Source: Citricoccus sp. SGAir0253
GTDB lineage: Bacteria; Actinomycetota; Actinomycetes; Actinomycetales; Micrococcaceae
Reading direction: 5' to 3'
DNA: 64,000 bases
NCBI RefSeq assembly: GCF_005877055.1
Contig: NZ_CP039425.1
Location: 62,001 to 126,000, forward strand
In this document: piece by piece, positions 42,905 to 50,796 of the stretch
Numbering within the stretch: the first letter of the stretch is position 1
Layout: every line of letters starts with the position of its first letter
Position numbers and translations under genes: made by a program
The notes under the pieces: model-generated
Database searches by the model: none
Told to the model about the DNA's origin: nothing
The model's input: the letters and a program-made list of their open reading frames with translations, nothing else

Positions 42905-44094
42905 CACTTCGCCTCCTCGAGGTGGACGGGGTGGGGAATGCTCTCGCCGAACCGGTGGGGAGCGAAGGCATCCAGGGACAGGTCCGGGTCCCGGCCGGCC
43001 AGGGCCTGGGCCATCAGCTTGCCGGTGCCCACGGACAGGCCGATGCCGGCTCCCTCGTGGCCGGCGGCGTGCCAGAGCCCGGGGGCCCGGTCGTCGTGGC
43101 CGATGACGGGCAGGTGGTCCGGGCAGTAGGGGCGGAAGCCGTGGTAGTGCCGCAGGACCTTGACCTCGCGCAGGAAGGGGAACAGCTCCATGGCGTTGCG
43201 GGCGATCGTGGACAGGGCCGGCAGGCTCACCGTGCGGTCGAAGCCGACGCGTTCGCGACTGGAGCCGATGAGGATGGTGCCCGCCGGGGTTCCCTCCACG
43301 ACGGGTGATCCCTGCAGTCCGGCATCGGAGCTGCCGACGTTGTCCACGTACTCGGCCGCGTACACCTTGTGGTGGACCATGGGCGGCAACGGCTCGGTGA
43401 CCATGACGAAGCCCCGGCGCGGCCGGACGGGTACGTCCACGCCGGCGTGGGCGGCCAGGTCGGCGGCCCAGGTGCCGGTGGCGTTGACCACGGCCGGGGC
43501 GTGGAACGTCCCGGCGACGGTGTGCACCCCGGTGACCTGGTCGCCGGCGCGCACGAACCCGGTGACCGGTGCCCCGGTGGTCACCTCGGCACCGTGGGCG
43601 CGGGCCATCCGCAGCAGGTGGGCGGCCACCAGCATGGGCTGGACCTGGCTGTCCTGCGGGTAGTACGCCGCGCCGAGGGCGTCCGGGGAGATGTTCGGCT
43701 CCAGGTCCCGCAGCTGGTCGATGGACAGGTCCTGGGCGTCGATGCCGAAGCCGCGCTGGGTGGCGGTCAGCCGGTTCAGGGAGGCCAGGCTGGAGGGCCG
43801 GGAGGCCACGATGATCCCGCCCTTGCTCTCGAACTCCCACAGTCCGGCGTGCTCGGCGAGGTCTTCCTTCCACACGCCCAGGGAGTACTTGGTGAGCTCG
43901 AGTTCGGGACCCAGTTCCTTGTCGGAGACGAGGATGTTGCCCTCGCAAGCCGAGGAGGTGCCGTTGGCCGGCAAGTCTCGCTCCACGACGGTGACCCGGA
44001 GCCCCTCGAGGGTGGCGAAGTAGGCGATGGCCGCGCCGATGACGCCGGCGCCGATCACCACGACGTCGCTGGTCGTACCCATGGTGCCGATCAC
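42904..44094 (-). CDS. D-hydroxyproline dehydrogenase, catalytic FAD subunit (HcnC-like)
   Basis: A 396-residue D-amino acid oxidase (DAO) family flavoprotein that would oxidise cis-4-hydroxy-D-proline to pyrroline-4-hydroxy-2-carboxylate. The N-terminal dinucleotide site is VVVIGAGVIGAAIAYFATLEGLRVTVVERD. The C-terminal HYHGFRPYCPDHLPVIG and HAAGHEGAGIGLSVGTGKLMAQALAG blocks are typical of the family. The product is the substrate of the DHDPS-type deaminase encoded upstream. The ATG at 44094 overlaps the GntR stop as ATGA. Confidence 0.87.
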   Translation of the reverse strand: MIGTMGTTSDVVVIGAGVIGAAIAYFATLEGLRVTVVERDLPANGTSSACEGNILVSDKELGPELELTKYSLGVWKEDLAEHAGLWEFESKGGIIVASRPSSLASLNRLTATQRGFGIDAQDLSIDQLRDLEPNISPDALGAAYYPQDSQVQPMLVAAHLLRMARAHGAEVTTGAPVTGFVRAGDQVTGVHTVAGTFHAPAVVNATGTWAADLAAHAGVDVPVRPRRGFVMVTEPLPPMVHHKVYAAEYVDNVGSSDAGLQGSPVVEGTPAGTILIGSSRERVGFDRTVSLPALSTIARNAMELFPFLREVKVLRHYHGFRPYCPDHLPVIGHDDRAPGLWHAAGHEGAGIGLSVGTGKLMAQALAGRDPDLSLDAFAPHRFGESIPHPVHLEEAK

Positions 44095-44813
44095 CGGTCC
44101 TTTCCGGGGTCGCAGGCGCCGGCCCAGATGCCCCGGGCGTGGCTGATGTGCCGGGCCATCAGCTCGCGGCAGCCGAGGGCGTCGCCGGAGCGCATCAGGT
44201 CCAGCAACTGGTGGTGTTCGCGGGCCGAGTCGGCCAGCTTGCCCTGGCGGACCAGGGCGTGCAGGCCGTACATGCGGGTGCGTCGGCGCAGGGAGGTCGA
44301 GAGCTCGGTGAGGTGGGCGTTACCCGCGTGGTCCAGGATCGCCGCGTGGAATTGGCGGTCGGCGGTGAGGAACCCGCTCAGGTCCTGGGCCTGGGCGGCG
44401 GCCAGGCACTGGTCTGCCAGCCGGTCCAGGACAACCAGACCGTCCACCGGCACGGAGCCGACCACGCTGGCCACAGTGGGCGGTTCCAGCAGCAGCCGGA
44501 TCTCGGTCAGCTCGTCCAGTTCCCGGTCCGTGACGGTGGTGACCCGAAAGCCCTTGTTCTTGACGGTCTCCACCAGCCCGTCGCGGGCCAGGTCCATCAT
44601 GGCCTCGCGCACCGGGGTCGCGGAGACACCGAGCTGTTGGCCCAGCGCCGGCGCGGACACCACCTGGCCCTCGGCGATCTCACCGGTGACGATGGCGGCG
44701 CGGAGCCGTTCCGTGACCGACTCGCGCAGGCTGGTGGAGCGGACCACCGGGTCGAAAGCGGCAGCGGTGGCCGTCCCGGGCGGGGACGCCGGCGCACCGG
44801 CAGTGAGGCTCAT
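44091..44813 (-). CDS. GntR/FadR-family regulator, operon-internal copy
   Basis: A 240-residue regulator. The winged helix covers residues about 25-90 (LRESVTERLRAAIVTGEIAEGQVVSAPALGQQLGVSATPVREAMMDLARDGLVE) and is followed by an FCD-type helical effector domain (HAAILDHAGNAHL with metal-binding His candidates). The ATG at 44813 overlaps the reductase stop and has AGGAG 8 bases before it; an ATG at 44822 is an alternative. It is a clear paralogue of the GntR protein at 49727, sharing SATPVREA, NKGFRV and ELDEL-EIR-LEPP blocks. Confidence 0.87.
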   Translation of the reverse strand: MSLTAGAPASPPGTATAAAFDPVVRSTSLRESVTERLRAAIVTGEIAEGQVVSAPALGQQLGVSATPVREAMMDLARDGLVETVKNKGFRVTTVTDRELDELTEIRLLLEPPTVASVVGSVPVDGLVVLDRLADQCLAAAQAQDLSGFLTADRQFHAAILDHAGNAHLTELSTSLRRRTRMYGLHALVRQGKLADSAREHHQLLDLMRSGDALGCRELMARHISHARGIWAGACDPGKDR

Positions 44814-45769
44814 GAGGTGCACTCCTCATACACGACGCCGGCCAGGGTCAGGTCCTCCCAGGACATGCCCACGCCCGTGAACAGGCAGCAGGTCTGCGGG
44901 GTCCGGCGCAGCCGGCCGCCCACGAGGTCCTTGAGGTTGGGCAGGTCCATCGCCTGCCATTCCTCGGTGCTGCGGGCCGGGATCAGGTCTCCGCTCTCAC
45001 GCCAGGACGAGGCACGTCCCTCCACGACGACATCGCTGCGCCGGACCAGGGTGGCATCAACCTCGCGAGCATCCAGCCCATGCTGGCCGACGGAGGCGAT
45101 GATGGCCCCGTCTCGGGGCAGGGACCCGTCGAACAGGGGCACCGGGGAGGTGCTCACGCACACGATGATGTCCGCTTCCCGGACCGCGGCACTGGGGTCC
45201 CCGGTCACCGGGGTGACTGGGATGCCCTCGGCGGCCAGGGTGGCCACGAGGTCGGCCAGGCGCTGCGGGTTGCGGCCGACGACCTGGACGGTGGCGTCCG
45301 GGAAGACCGCCCGGGCGGCTCGGACGTGGTTCAGGCCCTGCACGCCGGCGCCGAACACCAGGATGCGGGGGTCCGCGCCGAGGGCCTCCCCCTCTGGGGC
45401 GGCGGCGGCAATGTGCTTGACGGCAGTCAGGGTGGTCGCCGGGGTGCGGATGGCGGTGAGCGTGGCCCCCTCCATGGTGGCCAGCGGGGCCAGGGTGTCG
45501 GCGTCGAACAGGGCGTAGACACCCTGGATCTTGTCCAGCCCGCGGGCTGGGTTGCCCGGGGCGATGGTCGCCACCTTCACCCCGGTGTACCGGGATCCGC
45601 CCTCGGTGGGCATCAGCAGGAACTCGCCCTCGGGGGCCGGGCTGAACAGGCGCGGGCTGTCGCGTTCGGGATCCACTTCGCCCCGCAAGCCATCCTCCAG
45701 GGCCTGGATGGCACGCTCGAACGGCAGGACCCGGCGGATGGTGTCGGCGTCGAAGTAGGGCAGCGTCAC
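44810..45769 (-). CDS. Ornithine cyclodeaminase/mu-crystallin family reductase
   Basis: A 319-residue NAD(P)-dependent enzyme. The nucleotide site is RILVFGAGVQGLNHVRAARAVFPDATVQVVGRN, and GVKVATIAPGNPARGLDKIQGVYALFDADTLAPLATMEGATLTAIRTPA carries the substrate region. In hydroxyproline clusters such genes usually encode pyrroline-2-carboxylate reductase, which makes L-proline from trans-3-hydroxyproline or D-proline products. The GTG at 45769 overlaps the epimerase stop as GTGA, which is preferred to an ATG at 45835 within that gene. Confidence 0.82.
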   Translation of the reverse strand: MTLPYFDADTIRRVLPFERAIQALEDGLRGEVDPERDSPRLFSPAPEGEFLLMPTEGGSRYTGVKVATIAPGNPARGLDKIQGVYALFDADTLAPLATMEGATLTAIRTPATTLTAVKHIAAAAPEGEALGADPRILVFGAGVQGLNHVRAARAVFPDATVQVVGRNPQRLADLVATLAAEGIPVTPVTGDPSAAVREADIIVCVSTSPVPLFDGSLPRDGAIIASVGQHGLDAREVDATLVRRSDVVVEGRASSWRESGDLIPARSTEEWQAMDLPNLKDLVGGRLRRTPQTCCLFTGVGMSWEDLTLAGVVYEECTS

Positions 45770-46767
45770 AGCAGGAATCCTTCCGGGTACGGGTCGGTGG
45801 GATCGAGGAAGTACTGGGCGGTGCCCGTCAGCCAAGCCCGTCCGGTGATGGTCGGCAGCACGGCGGGCCGGCCGCCAACCGTGGTCTGGCCGGTGAGTCG
45901 GCCGATGAACCGGGAGCCGATGTAGGACTCATTGACGAAGTCGGTGTCCAGGGCGAGCTCCCCGCGGGCGTGCAGCTGAGCCATGCGCGCGCTGGTGCCG
46001 GTGCCGCAGGGAGAGCGGTCGAACCAGCCCGGGTGGATGGCCATGGCGTGCCGGGAATGGGCCGACGTGGACCCCGGGGCCTTGAGGTAGACGTGATGAC
46101 AGCCCCGGATGTCGTCGCGCTCGAGGTGGACGGGCTCCTCGGTGGCGTTGATCGCCTCCATGATCGCCAGCCCGGCGGCGAGCAGGTCGTCCTTGCGGTC
46201 CCGCTCGAACGGCAGCCCCAGCTGCTCCAGGTCGACGATGGCGTAGAAGTTGCCGCCGAACGCCAGGTCGTAGCAGACCGGCCCGAACCCCGGGACATCC
46301 ACGACCGCGTCCAGCCGGTCCACGTAGGAGGGCACGTTGCGGATGGTCACGGCCACGGCCTGGCCGTCCTCGACTGCGACGTCCGCGACGACCAGACCCG
46401 CAGGAGTGTCCAGGCGGACCGTGGTTACCGGCTCCACGACGGGCACCATCCCGGTCTCCACCAGTACGGTCACCACCCCGATGGTGCCGTGTCCGCACAT
46501 CGGCAGCAGGCCGGAGACCTCGATGAAGAGCACGCCGAAGTCGGCATCGTCACGGGTGGGCGGCTGTAGGATGGCCCCGCTCATGGAGGCATGGCCGCGC
46601 GGCTCGGTCATCAGCAAGGTGCGGATGCCGTCCAGGTGCTCCATGAAGTACAGCCGGCGTTCGGCCATGGTGGTCCCGGGGATGGTGCCGATCCCGCCGG
46701 TGATCACCCGGGTGGGCATGCCCTCCGTGTGGGAATCCACGGCGTGGAAGATACGGCTCGTCCTCAT
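45766..46767 (-). CDS. 4-hydroxyproline 2-epimerase (proline racemase family)
   Basis: A 333-residue proline racemase-fold enzyme with both catalytic cysteines: LPMCGHGTIG and SPCGTGTSARMA. The second Cys distinguishes epimerases and racemases from the dehydratases, which carry Thr there. The start FHAVDSHTEGMPTRVITGG is typical. It would convert trans-4-hydroxy-L-proline to cis-4-hydroxy-D-proline, the substrate of the three-subunit dehydrogenase downstream. A strong hairpin lies between it and the upstream deaminase gene. Racemisation of proline is possible but less likely in this setting. Confidence 0.9.
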   Translation of the reverse strand: MRTSRIFHAVDSHTEGMPTRVITGGIGTIPGTTMAERRLYFMEHLDGIRTLLMTEPRGHASMSGAILQPPTRDDADFGVLFIEVSGLLPMCGHGTIGVVTVLVETGMVPVVEPVTTVRLDTPAGLVVADVAVEDGQAVAVTIRNVPSYVDRLDAVVDVPGFGPVCYDLAFGGNFYAIVDLEQLGLPFERDRKDDLLAAGLAIMEAINATEEPVHLERDDIRGCHHVYLKAPGSTSAHSRHAMAIHPGWFDRSPCGTGTSARMAQLHARGELALDTDFVNESYIGSRFIGRLTGQTTVGGRPAVLPTITGRAWLTGTAQYFLDPTDPYPEGFLL

Positions 46768-46832
46768 GCTGGCGTCTCCGTTGGTCGATGAGGGGCCCTC
46801 CCATGGTGAAGGGCCCGCAGGGATGGTGGGTG

Positions 46833-46876
46833 CGGGTGCGGGCGGGGCGGCATCGGAGGCGCCCCGCCCGCACCCG
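46833..46876 (-). terminator. Strong hairpin inside the hydroxyproline operon
   Basis: Perfect 17-bp inverted repeat (CGGGTGCGGGCGGGGCG and its complement) with a 10-nt loop, 10 bases after the deaminase stop and 65 bases before the epimerase ATG. No T tract follows. It could end a share of transcripts or stabilise the upstream mRNA, making the deaminase more abundant than downstream enzymes. Confidence 0.7.
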
Positions 46877-46886
46877 GGCTGCAGGC

Positions 46887-47825
46887 TTAGTTGTAGCCCT
46901 TGGCCAGCACTTCCTGGGTGTCGGCGATGACCTGCTCGCGGACCGCCGCGGACAGCGGGCCGCGCGGCGGACGGCAGGCGCCGCCCTTGAGGCCGATCAC
47001 GTCCATGGAGAGCTTGATGGACTGCACGAACTCCGTCTTGGTGTCCCAGCGCAGCAGCTTGTGCAGGTCACGGTAGAGGACCTTGGCCCGGTCCAGGTCC
47101 TCGGACTTGCCCGAGGTGGACAGGCGGTAGAGCTCCACCGTGGACTGGGGGATGGCGTTCGGGTAACCGGCCACCCAGCCCACGGCCCCGGCCATGCCCA
47201 TCTCCAGGACCGTGTCATCGGTGCCGATGAGCAGGTCCATCTCCGGGGCCAGCTCCTTGATCTCGTAGGCCCGGCGCGGATCACCGGTGAACTCCTTGAC
47301 GCCCACGATGTATCCCTCCCCGTGCAGCCGGGCGATGATCCGCGGGGTGAGGTCGACCTTCGTGTCGATGGGGTTGTTGTAGCCCACGACCGGCAGGCCG
47401 ACGGAGGCAACACGGCGGAAGTGGTCCACGACCTCCTCCTCGGTGGCCCGATAGCTGTTCGGGGGAAGCAGCATGATCGCCTGCGCCCCGGCCTCGGCGG
47501 CCTGCTCGGCCCAGCGCTGGGACTCCATCCCGCCGTAGGCACCGGCCCCGGCCATCACGGTGAACCCCTCCGGGGCGGCCTCGACCGCGGTGGTGATCAC
47601 CCGGGCGCGCTCCTCGGCGGTCAGGGTCTGGTACTCGCCCAGGGAGCCGTTCGGGGCGATGCCGTCACAGCCGTTCTCGGCCAGGAAGCGCACGTGCTCG
47701 GCGAAGGCATCGAAGTCAACGCTGAGGTCGTCCTTGAAGGGCAGCGAGGAGGCCACCAGCACGCCGTGCCAGGGCTTCTTCTCGGCGGTGGTCGCCAAGT
47801 CGGGGGCGGTTGCGGTTGCGGTCAT
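46887..47825 (-). CDS. DHDPS-family pyrroline-hydroxycarboxylate deaminase
   Basis: A 312-residue TIM-barrel enzyme of the dihydrodipicolinate synthase family. The Schiff-base Lys lies in YIVGVKEFTGD, with the catalytic-region Tyr in VVGYNNPIDTK and the substrate loop GIAPNGSLGEYQTLT. In hydroxyproline pathways this family deaminates 1-pyrroline-4-hydroxy-2-carboxylate to alpha-ketoglutarate semialdehyde, the substrate of the dehydrogenase at 39602. AAGGA stands before the ATG at 47825. It is the first gene of the catabolic operon, behind a GntR-type operator. Confidence 0.87.
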   Translation of the reverse strand: MTATATAPDLATTAEKKPWHGVLVASSLPFKDDLSVDFDAFAEHVRFLAENGCDGIAPNGSLGEYQTLTAEERARVITTAVEAAPEGFTVMAGAGAYGGMESQRWAEQAAEAGAQAIMLLPPNSYRATEEEVVDHFRRVASVGLPVVGYNNPIDTKVDLTPRIIARLHGEGYIVGVKEFTGDPRRAYEIKELAPEMDLLIGTDDTVLEMGMAGAVGWVAGYPNAIPQSTVELYRLSTSGKSEDLDRAKVLYRDLHKLLRWDTKTEFVQSIKLSMDVIGLKGGACRPPRGPLSAAVREQVIADTQEVLAKGYN

Positions 47826-47896
47826 CGGTTTCGTCCTTTCGAACGTCAGGAAGGGGTGAGGTGAAGAAAAGGGGGAAAGCGTGGCCCTCGTCACCC

Positions 47897-47925
47897 ATAG
47901 TACTATGTGACATTTTACTGTGCAA
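47897..47925 (-). promoter_or_regulatory. Promoter with GntR operator, hydroxyproline operon
   Basis: On the minus strand, TTGCAC (47920-47925) and TACTAT (47897-47902) are spaced by 17 bases. The palindrome ATGTGACAT (47905-47913) lies inside the spacer, where a bound repressor would block RNA polymerase. The same box recurs at 49587 and 50542. Confidence 0.6.
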
Positions 47926-47948
47926 GTGTGGGCCCCACGTGGCGGCGG

Positions 47949-49466
47949 TCAGTCCCTGGGGGCCTTGCCCGCGACCCGGGTGTACGAGCCTGGTTCGGCG
48001 CCGCCGTGGGCGGCATCGGTGTCGACGCGGTCGCCGGCCGGGTGGTCCTGAACCCAGAAGTCGGCGCCCGTGATGCCCAGGGCGGTGGGGTCGAAGACGG
48101 GGTCGAGCCCGTCCGTCCGCTGGCGGTCGTAGTCCCGGATGACCTTGTAGACCACCGGGGAGAGCAGCAGGAGGCACACCATGTTGATCCAGCCCAGGGA
48201 GGCATAGCCGATGTCCCCCACGGTCCACATCACGTCGGCCGACTCCACGGCACCGTAGAAGGTGATGGCGAGCATGCCCAGCTTCAGGGCCAGGTTGAGG
48301 ATCGGGCCCGGTTCCCGGCCCACGAGGAAGACCAGATTGGTGTGGGCGATGTAGTAGAAGGCCACCAGGGTGGTGAAGGCGAAGAAGAACAGGGCGATGG
48401 CCACGAATCCCGGCCCGAACCCGGGCAGGGCCGAGTTCACCGCTTCCTGCGTGTAGGCCGAGCCGGCCTCGATGCCCTCGAGGTTGGTGACGACGGGATC
48501 GCCGCTGTCCCGGAACACGTTGTAGGACCCAGTCATGACGATCATGATGCCGGTGGCGAAGCAGACCACCACGGTGTCGATGAAGATGGAGAAGGACTGG
48601 ACCAGGCCCTGCTTGGCCGGGTGGGTCACGGAGGCCGCGGCCGAGCCGTAGGTGCCCTCGCCGACGCCGGCGACGTTGGAGAACACGGCACGGCGCACGC
48701 CCCAGGCGATGGCGTATCCGGCCATGCCGGCGAACACCTCATTGGCGCCGAAGGCGCTGGAGATGATCAGGCCCAGCGTGGGCAGCAGGTCCTCGAGGTT
48801 GATGATGACGATGATGAAGGCCACCAGGATGTACCCGACGGCCATGAGCGGGACCATGAACTGAGCGGCATGGACGATGCGGCGGGTCCCGCCGAGGATC
48901 ACGAAGCCCAGCAGGGCGGTGACGGCGATGGCGGACACCCACACCGGCAGGCCGAAGGCGTGTTCCAGAGACCCGGCGATGTTGTTGGACTGCACGCCCG
49001 GGAACAGGAACCCGTACCCGAGCATGGTCATCACGGCCAGGACGGCCGCCAACCACTTGATCCTCAGGCCGTGCTTCACGTAGAAGGGCATGCCGCCTCG
49101 GTGCTCCCCGTTGATCTTGCGCTTGAAGACTTGGGCCAAGGAGGACTCGGCGAAGGAGCTGGCCGATCCCAGCAGGGCGCAGACGACCATCCACAACAGG
49201 GCGCCGGGCCCGCCGGCGGCCACGGCGGTGCCGACGCCCGCGATATTGCCCACTCCCACCCGGCTGGAGATGGTCAGTAGCAGGGCCTGCAACGGGGAGA
49301 TCCCGCCGCCATGATCCGCCTTGGGCTTGAGGATTTGGCGCAGCGTGTCGCCGATCAGGCGGAACTGGGCCGCCCGGGTCACGACGGTGAAGAACAGTCC
49401 CACGGCCAGCGCGAAGTACGCCATGGGGTTCCAGAGGTTGTCGCTTATTGCGGTGAGAAGGTCCAT
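47949..49466 (-). CDS. Sodium:alanine symporter (AGCS) family transporter
   Basis: A 505-residue membrane protein with about ten transmembrane segments. AGCS-family blocks are present: ISSRVGVGNIAGVGTAVAAGGPGALLWMVVCALLGSASSFAESSLAQVFK, GVRRAVFSNVAGVGEGTYGSAAASVTHPAKQGLVQSFSIFIDTVVVC and MTGSYNVF. These carriers import small neutral amino acids with Na+. Its promoter carries the shared ATGTSACAY box, so it probably imports hydroxyproline or proline. GAGGAAA precedes the ATG. Confidence 0.9.
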   Translation of the reverse strand: MDLLTAISDNLWNPMAYFALAVGLFFTVVTRAAQFRLIGDTLRQILKPKADHGGGISPLQALLLTISSRVGVGNIAGVGTAVAAGGPGALLWMVVCALLGSASSFAESSLAQVFKRKINGEHRGGMPFYVKHGLRIKWLAAVLAVMTMLGYGFLFPGVQSNNIAGSLEHAFGLPVWVSAIAVTALLGFVILGGTRRIVHAAQFMVPLMAVGYILVAFIIVIINLEDLLPTLGLIISSAFGANEVFAGMAGYAIAWGVRRAVFSNVAGVGEGTYGSAAASVTHPAKQGLVQSFSIFIDTVVVCFATGIMIVMTGSYNVFRDSGDPVVTNLEGIEAGSAYTQEAVNSALPGFGPGFVAIALFFFAFTTLVAFYYIAHTNLVFLVGREPGPILNLALKLGMLAITFYGAVESADVMWTVGDIGYASLGWINMVCLLLLSPVVYKVIRDYDRQRTDGLDPVFDPTALGITGADFWVQDHPAGDRVDTDAAHGGAEPGSYTRVAGKAPRD

Positions 49467-49579
49467 CGTTTCCTCGGGGGTCGGGAAGAGGTGCAGGAGT
49501 ACCCGCGACGGGGCATCGACCCAGCTCCAGTCGAGAGGACTCGCGAGCCATCAGGGTGGGCCAGATCACAACGAGTGAA

Positions 49580-49607
49580 ATATTACATGTCACACAGCAT
49601 GAGGCAA
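49580..49607 (-). promoter_or_regulatory. Promoter/operator between symporter and GntR genes
   Basis: On the minus strand, TTGCCT (49602-49607) and TAATAT (49580-49585) lie 16 bases apart as a candidate promoter for the symporter. The operator box ATGTCACAC (plus strand 49587-49595) overlaps the spacer next to the -10 element. The site could also control the divergent GntR gene at 49727. Confidence 0.55.
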
Positions 49608-49726
49608 GGCACCTGGTGGACTCGACACTGCTCCACCACTGGGCCGGCCTGGAGCGGTGGCGCCGGGCCCGAGGGGGCCGCTCTAGAGTTGAGGCTGCGG
49701 CTGGAACCCACGAAGGGAATGCACGG

Positions 49727-50422
49727 ATGGACACCGAGGGACTCAACCTGCCCGGCCTGGTCGGGCGGCTCAACCTGCGCGAGGAGGTCACGGCGGCGAT
49801 CCGGGCCGCACTGGTCACGGGCCAGATGCAGCCCGGACAACTGTATTCAGCCCCCAAGCTTGCGGAGCAATTCGGGGTCTCCGCCACCCCGGTGCGCGAG
49901 GCCCTGCTGGACCTGGTGACCGAGGGGCACTTCGAGGTGGCCCGCAACAAGGGCTTCCGCGTCCGTCGCCTGAACGCCTCCGAGCTCGACGAACTCGCCG
50001 AGATCCGCCTGTACCTTGAGCCTCCGGCGATGGCGGCCGTCGCGCAGGCCGCGGCCTCCACCCCGGAGGTCGCCTCCACGATCACCGCACTGCGCCCATT
50101 GGCCGAGGAGATCGTCCGCTTCGCCCAGACCGGGGACCTGCTCGCCTACATCGAGGCGGACACGCAGTTCCACGCGGAGTTCCTCACGATCCACGGCAAC
50201 GCCCAGCTCGTGGAACTCGTCCGAGACCTGCGCACCCGGTCGCGCCTGTTCGGCCTCGAGAGCCTCTTCGCCTCCGGGGCGCTGTCGACGCTGGCCGAGG
50301 AGCACGTCCGCATGGTGGAGCTCGGCGCGCAGGGCCACGCCGAGGAACTCGCCGCCCTCACCCGGCAGCACATCGGCCACGTCCGCGAGGAATGGGCCGG
50401 CGACGCTGGAGAGCCGGGGTAG
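49727..50422 (+). CDS. GntR/FadR-family regulator, divergent copy
   Basis: A 231-residue FadR-type regulator: winged helix at residues about 13-80 (LREEVTAAIRAALVTGQMQPGQLYSAPKLAEQFGVSATPVREALLDLVTEGHFEVARNKGFRV), then an all-helical effector domain with FHAEFLTIHGNAQLVELVRDLR. It is a paralogue of the operon-internal GntR protein at 44091. GAAGGGA lies 8 bases before the ATG. Both flanking intergenic regions carry an ATGTCACAC box, which makes it the best candidate for the repressor of transport and catabolic genes in this cluster. Confidence 0.88.
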   Translation: MDTEGLNLPGLVGRLNLREEVTAAIRAALVTGQMQPGQLYSAPKLAEQFGVSATPVREALLDLVTEGHFEVARNKGFRVRRLNASELDELAEIRLYLEPPAMAAVAQAAASTPEVASTITALRPLAEEIVRFAQTGDLLAYIEADTQFHAEFLTIHGNAQLVELVRDLRTRSRLFGLESLFASGALSTLAEEHVRMVELGAQGHAEELAALTRQHIGHVREEWAGDAGEPG

Positions 50423-50514
50423 AGATCGGGGTGTCGGACCCAAAACCTTTCTGCAGGGAACGAGGGTGCACCGGCACAGGGTGGAGAGCGGCCGGAAGGT
50501 AACCGGCTAATCCG

Positions 50515-50550
50515 TGGACCGGCCCCATGGTGATATGTAATATGTCACAC
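50515..50550 (+). promoter_or_regulatory. Promoter with GntR operator for MFS gene
   Basis: TGGACC (50515-50520) and TAATAT (50538-50543) are spaced by 17 bases, and ATGTCACAC (50542-50550) overlaps the -10 end. Transcription from here would leave a leader of about 245 bases, containing a hairpin GCCCTTC-GAAGGGC at 50564-50587. Nothing else is recognisable between the GntR stop and the MFS start. Confidence 0.55.
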
Positions 50551-50796
50551 ACCGCATGAGTCGGCCCTTCTCCATCTTCGGAAGGGCTCTCCGCTGCCGC
50601 AGGCCGCCACGAGCGGTCGGCACGGGCGTGCTTCCGGGACCCTGCTTCCGAGGTGCTTTTCGCGTCAGGGCTCCGGCCATCCCCGCCCGCCCGGCAAGGA
50701 GGAAGCATCCGGGCCCGGGACTGGCCTGTGGTCAGCGCGCCTCGGCCGGCACCCAGCAGCTCAAGCTCGACAGTCCATCCCGCCTGAAAGGTCCCC

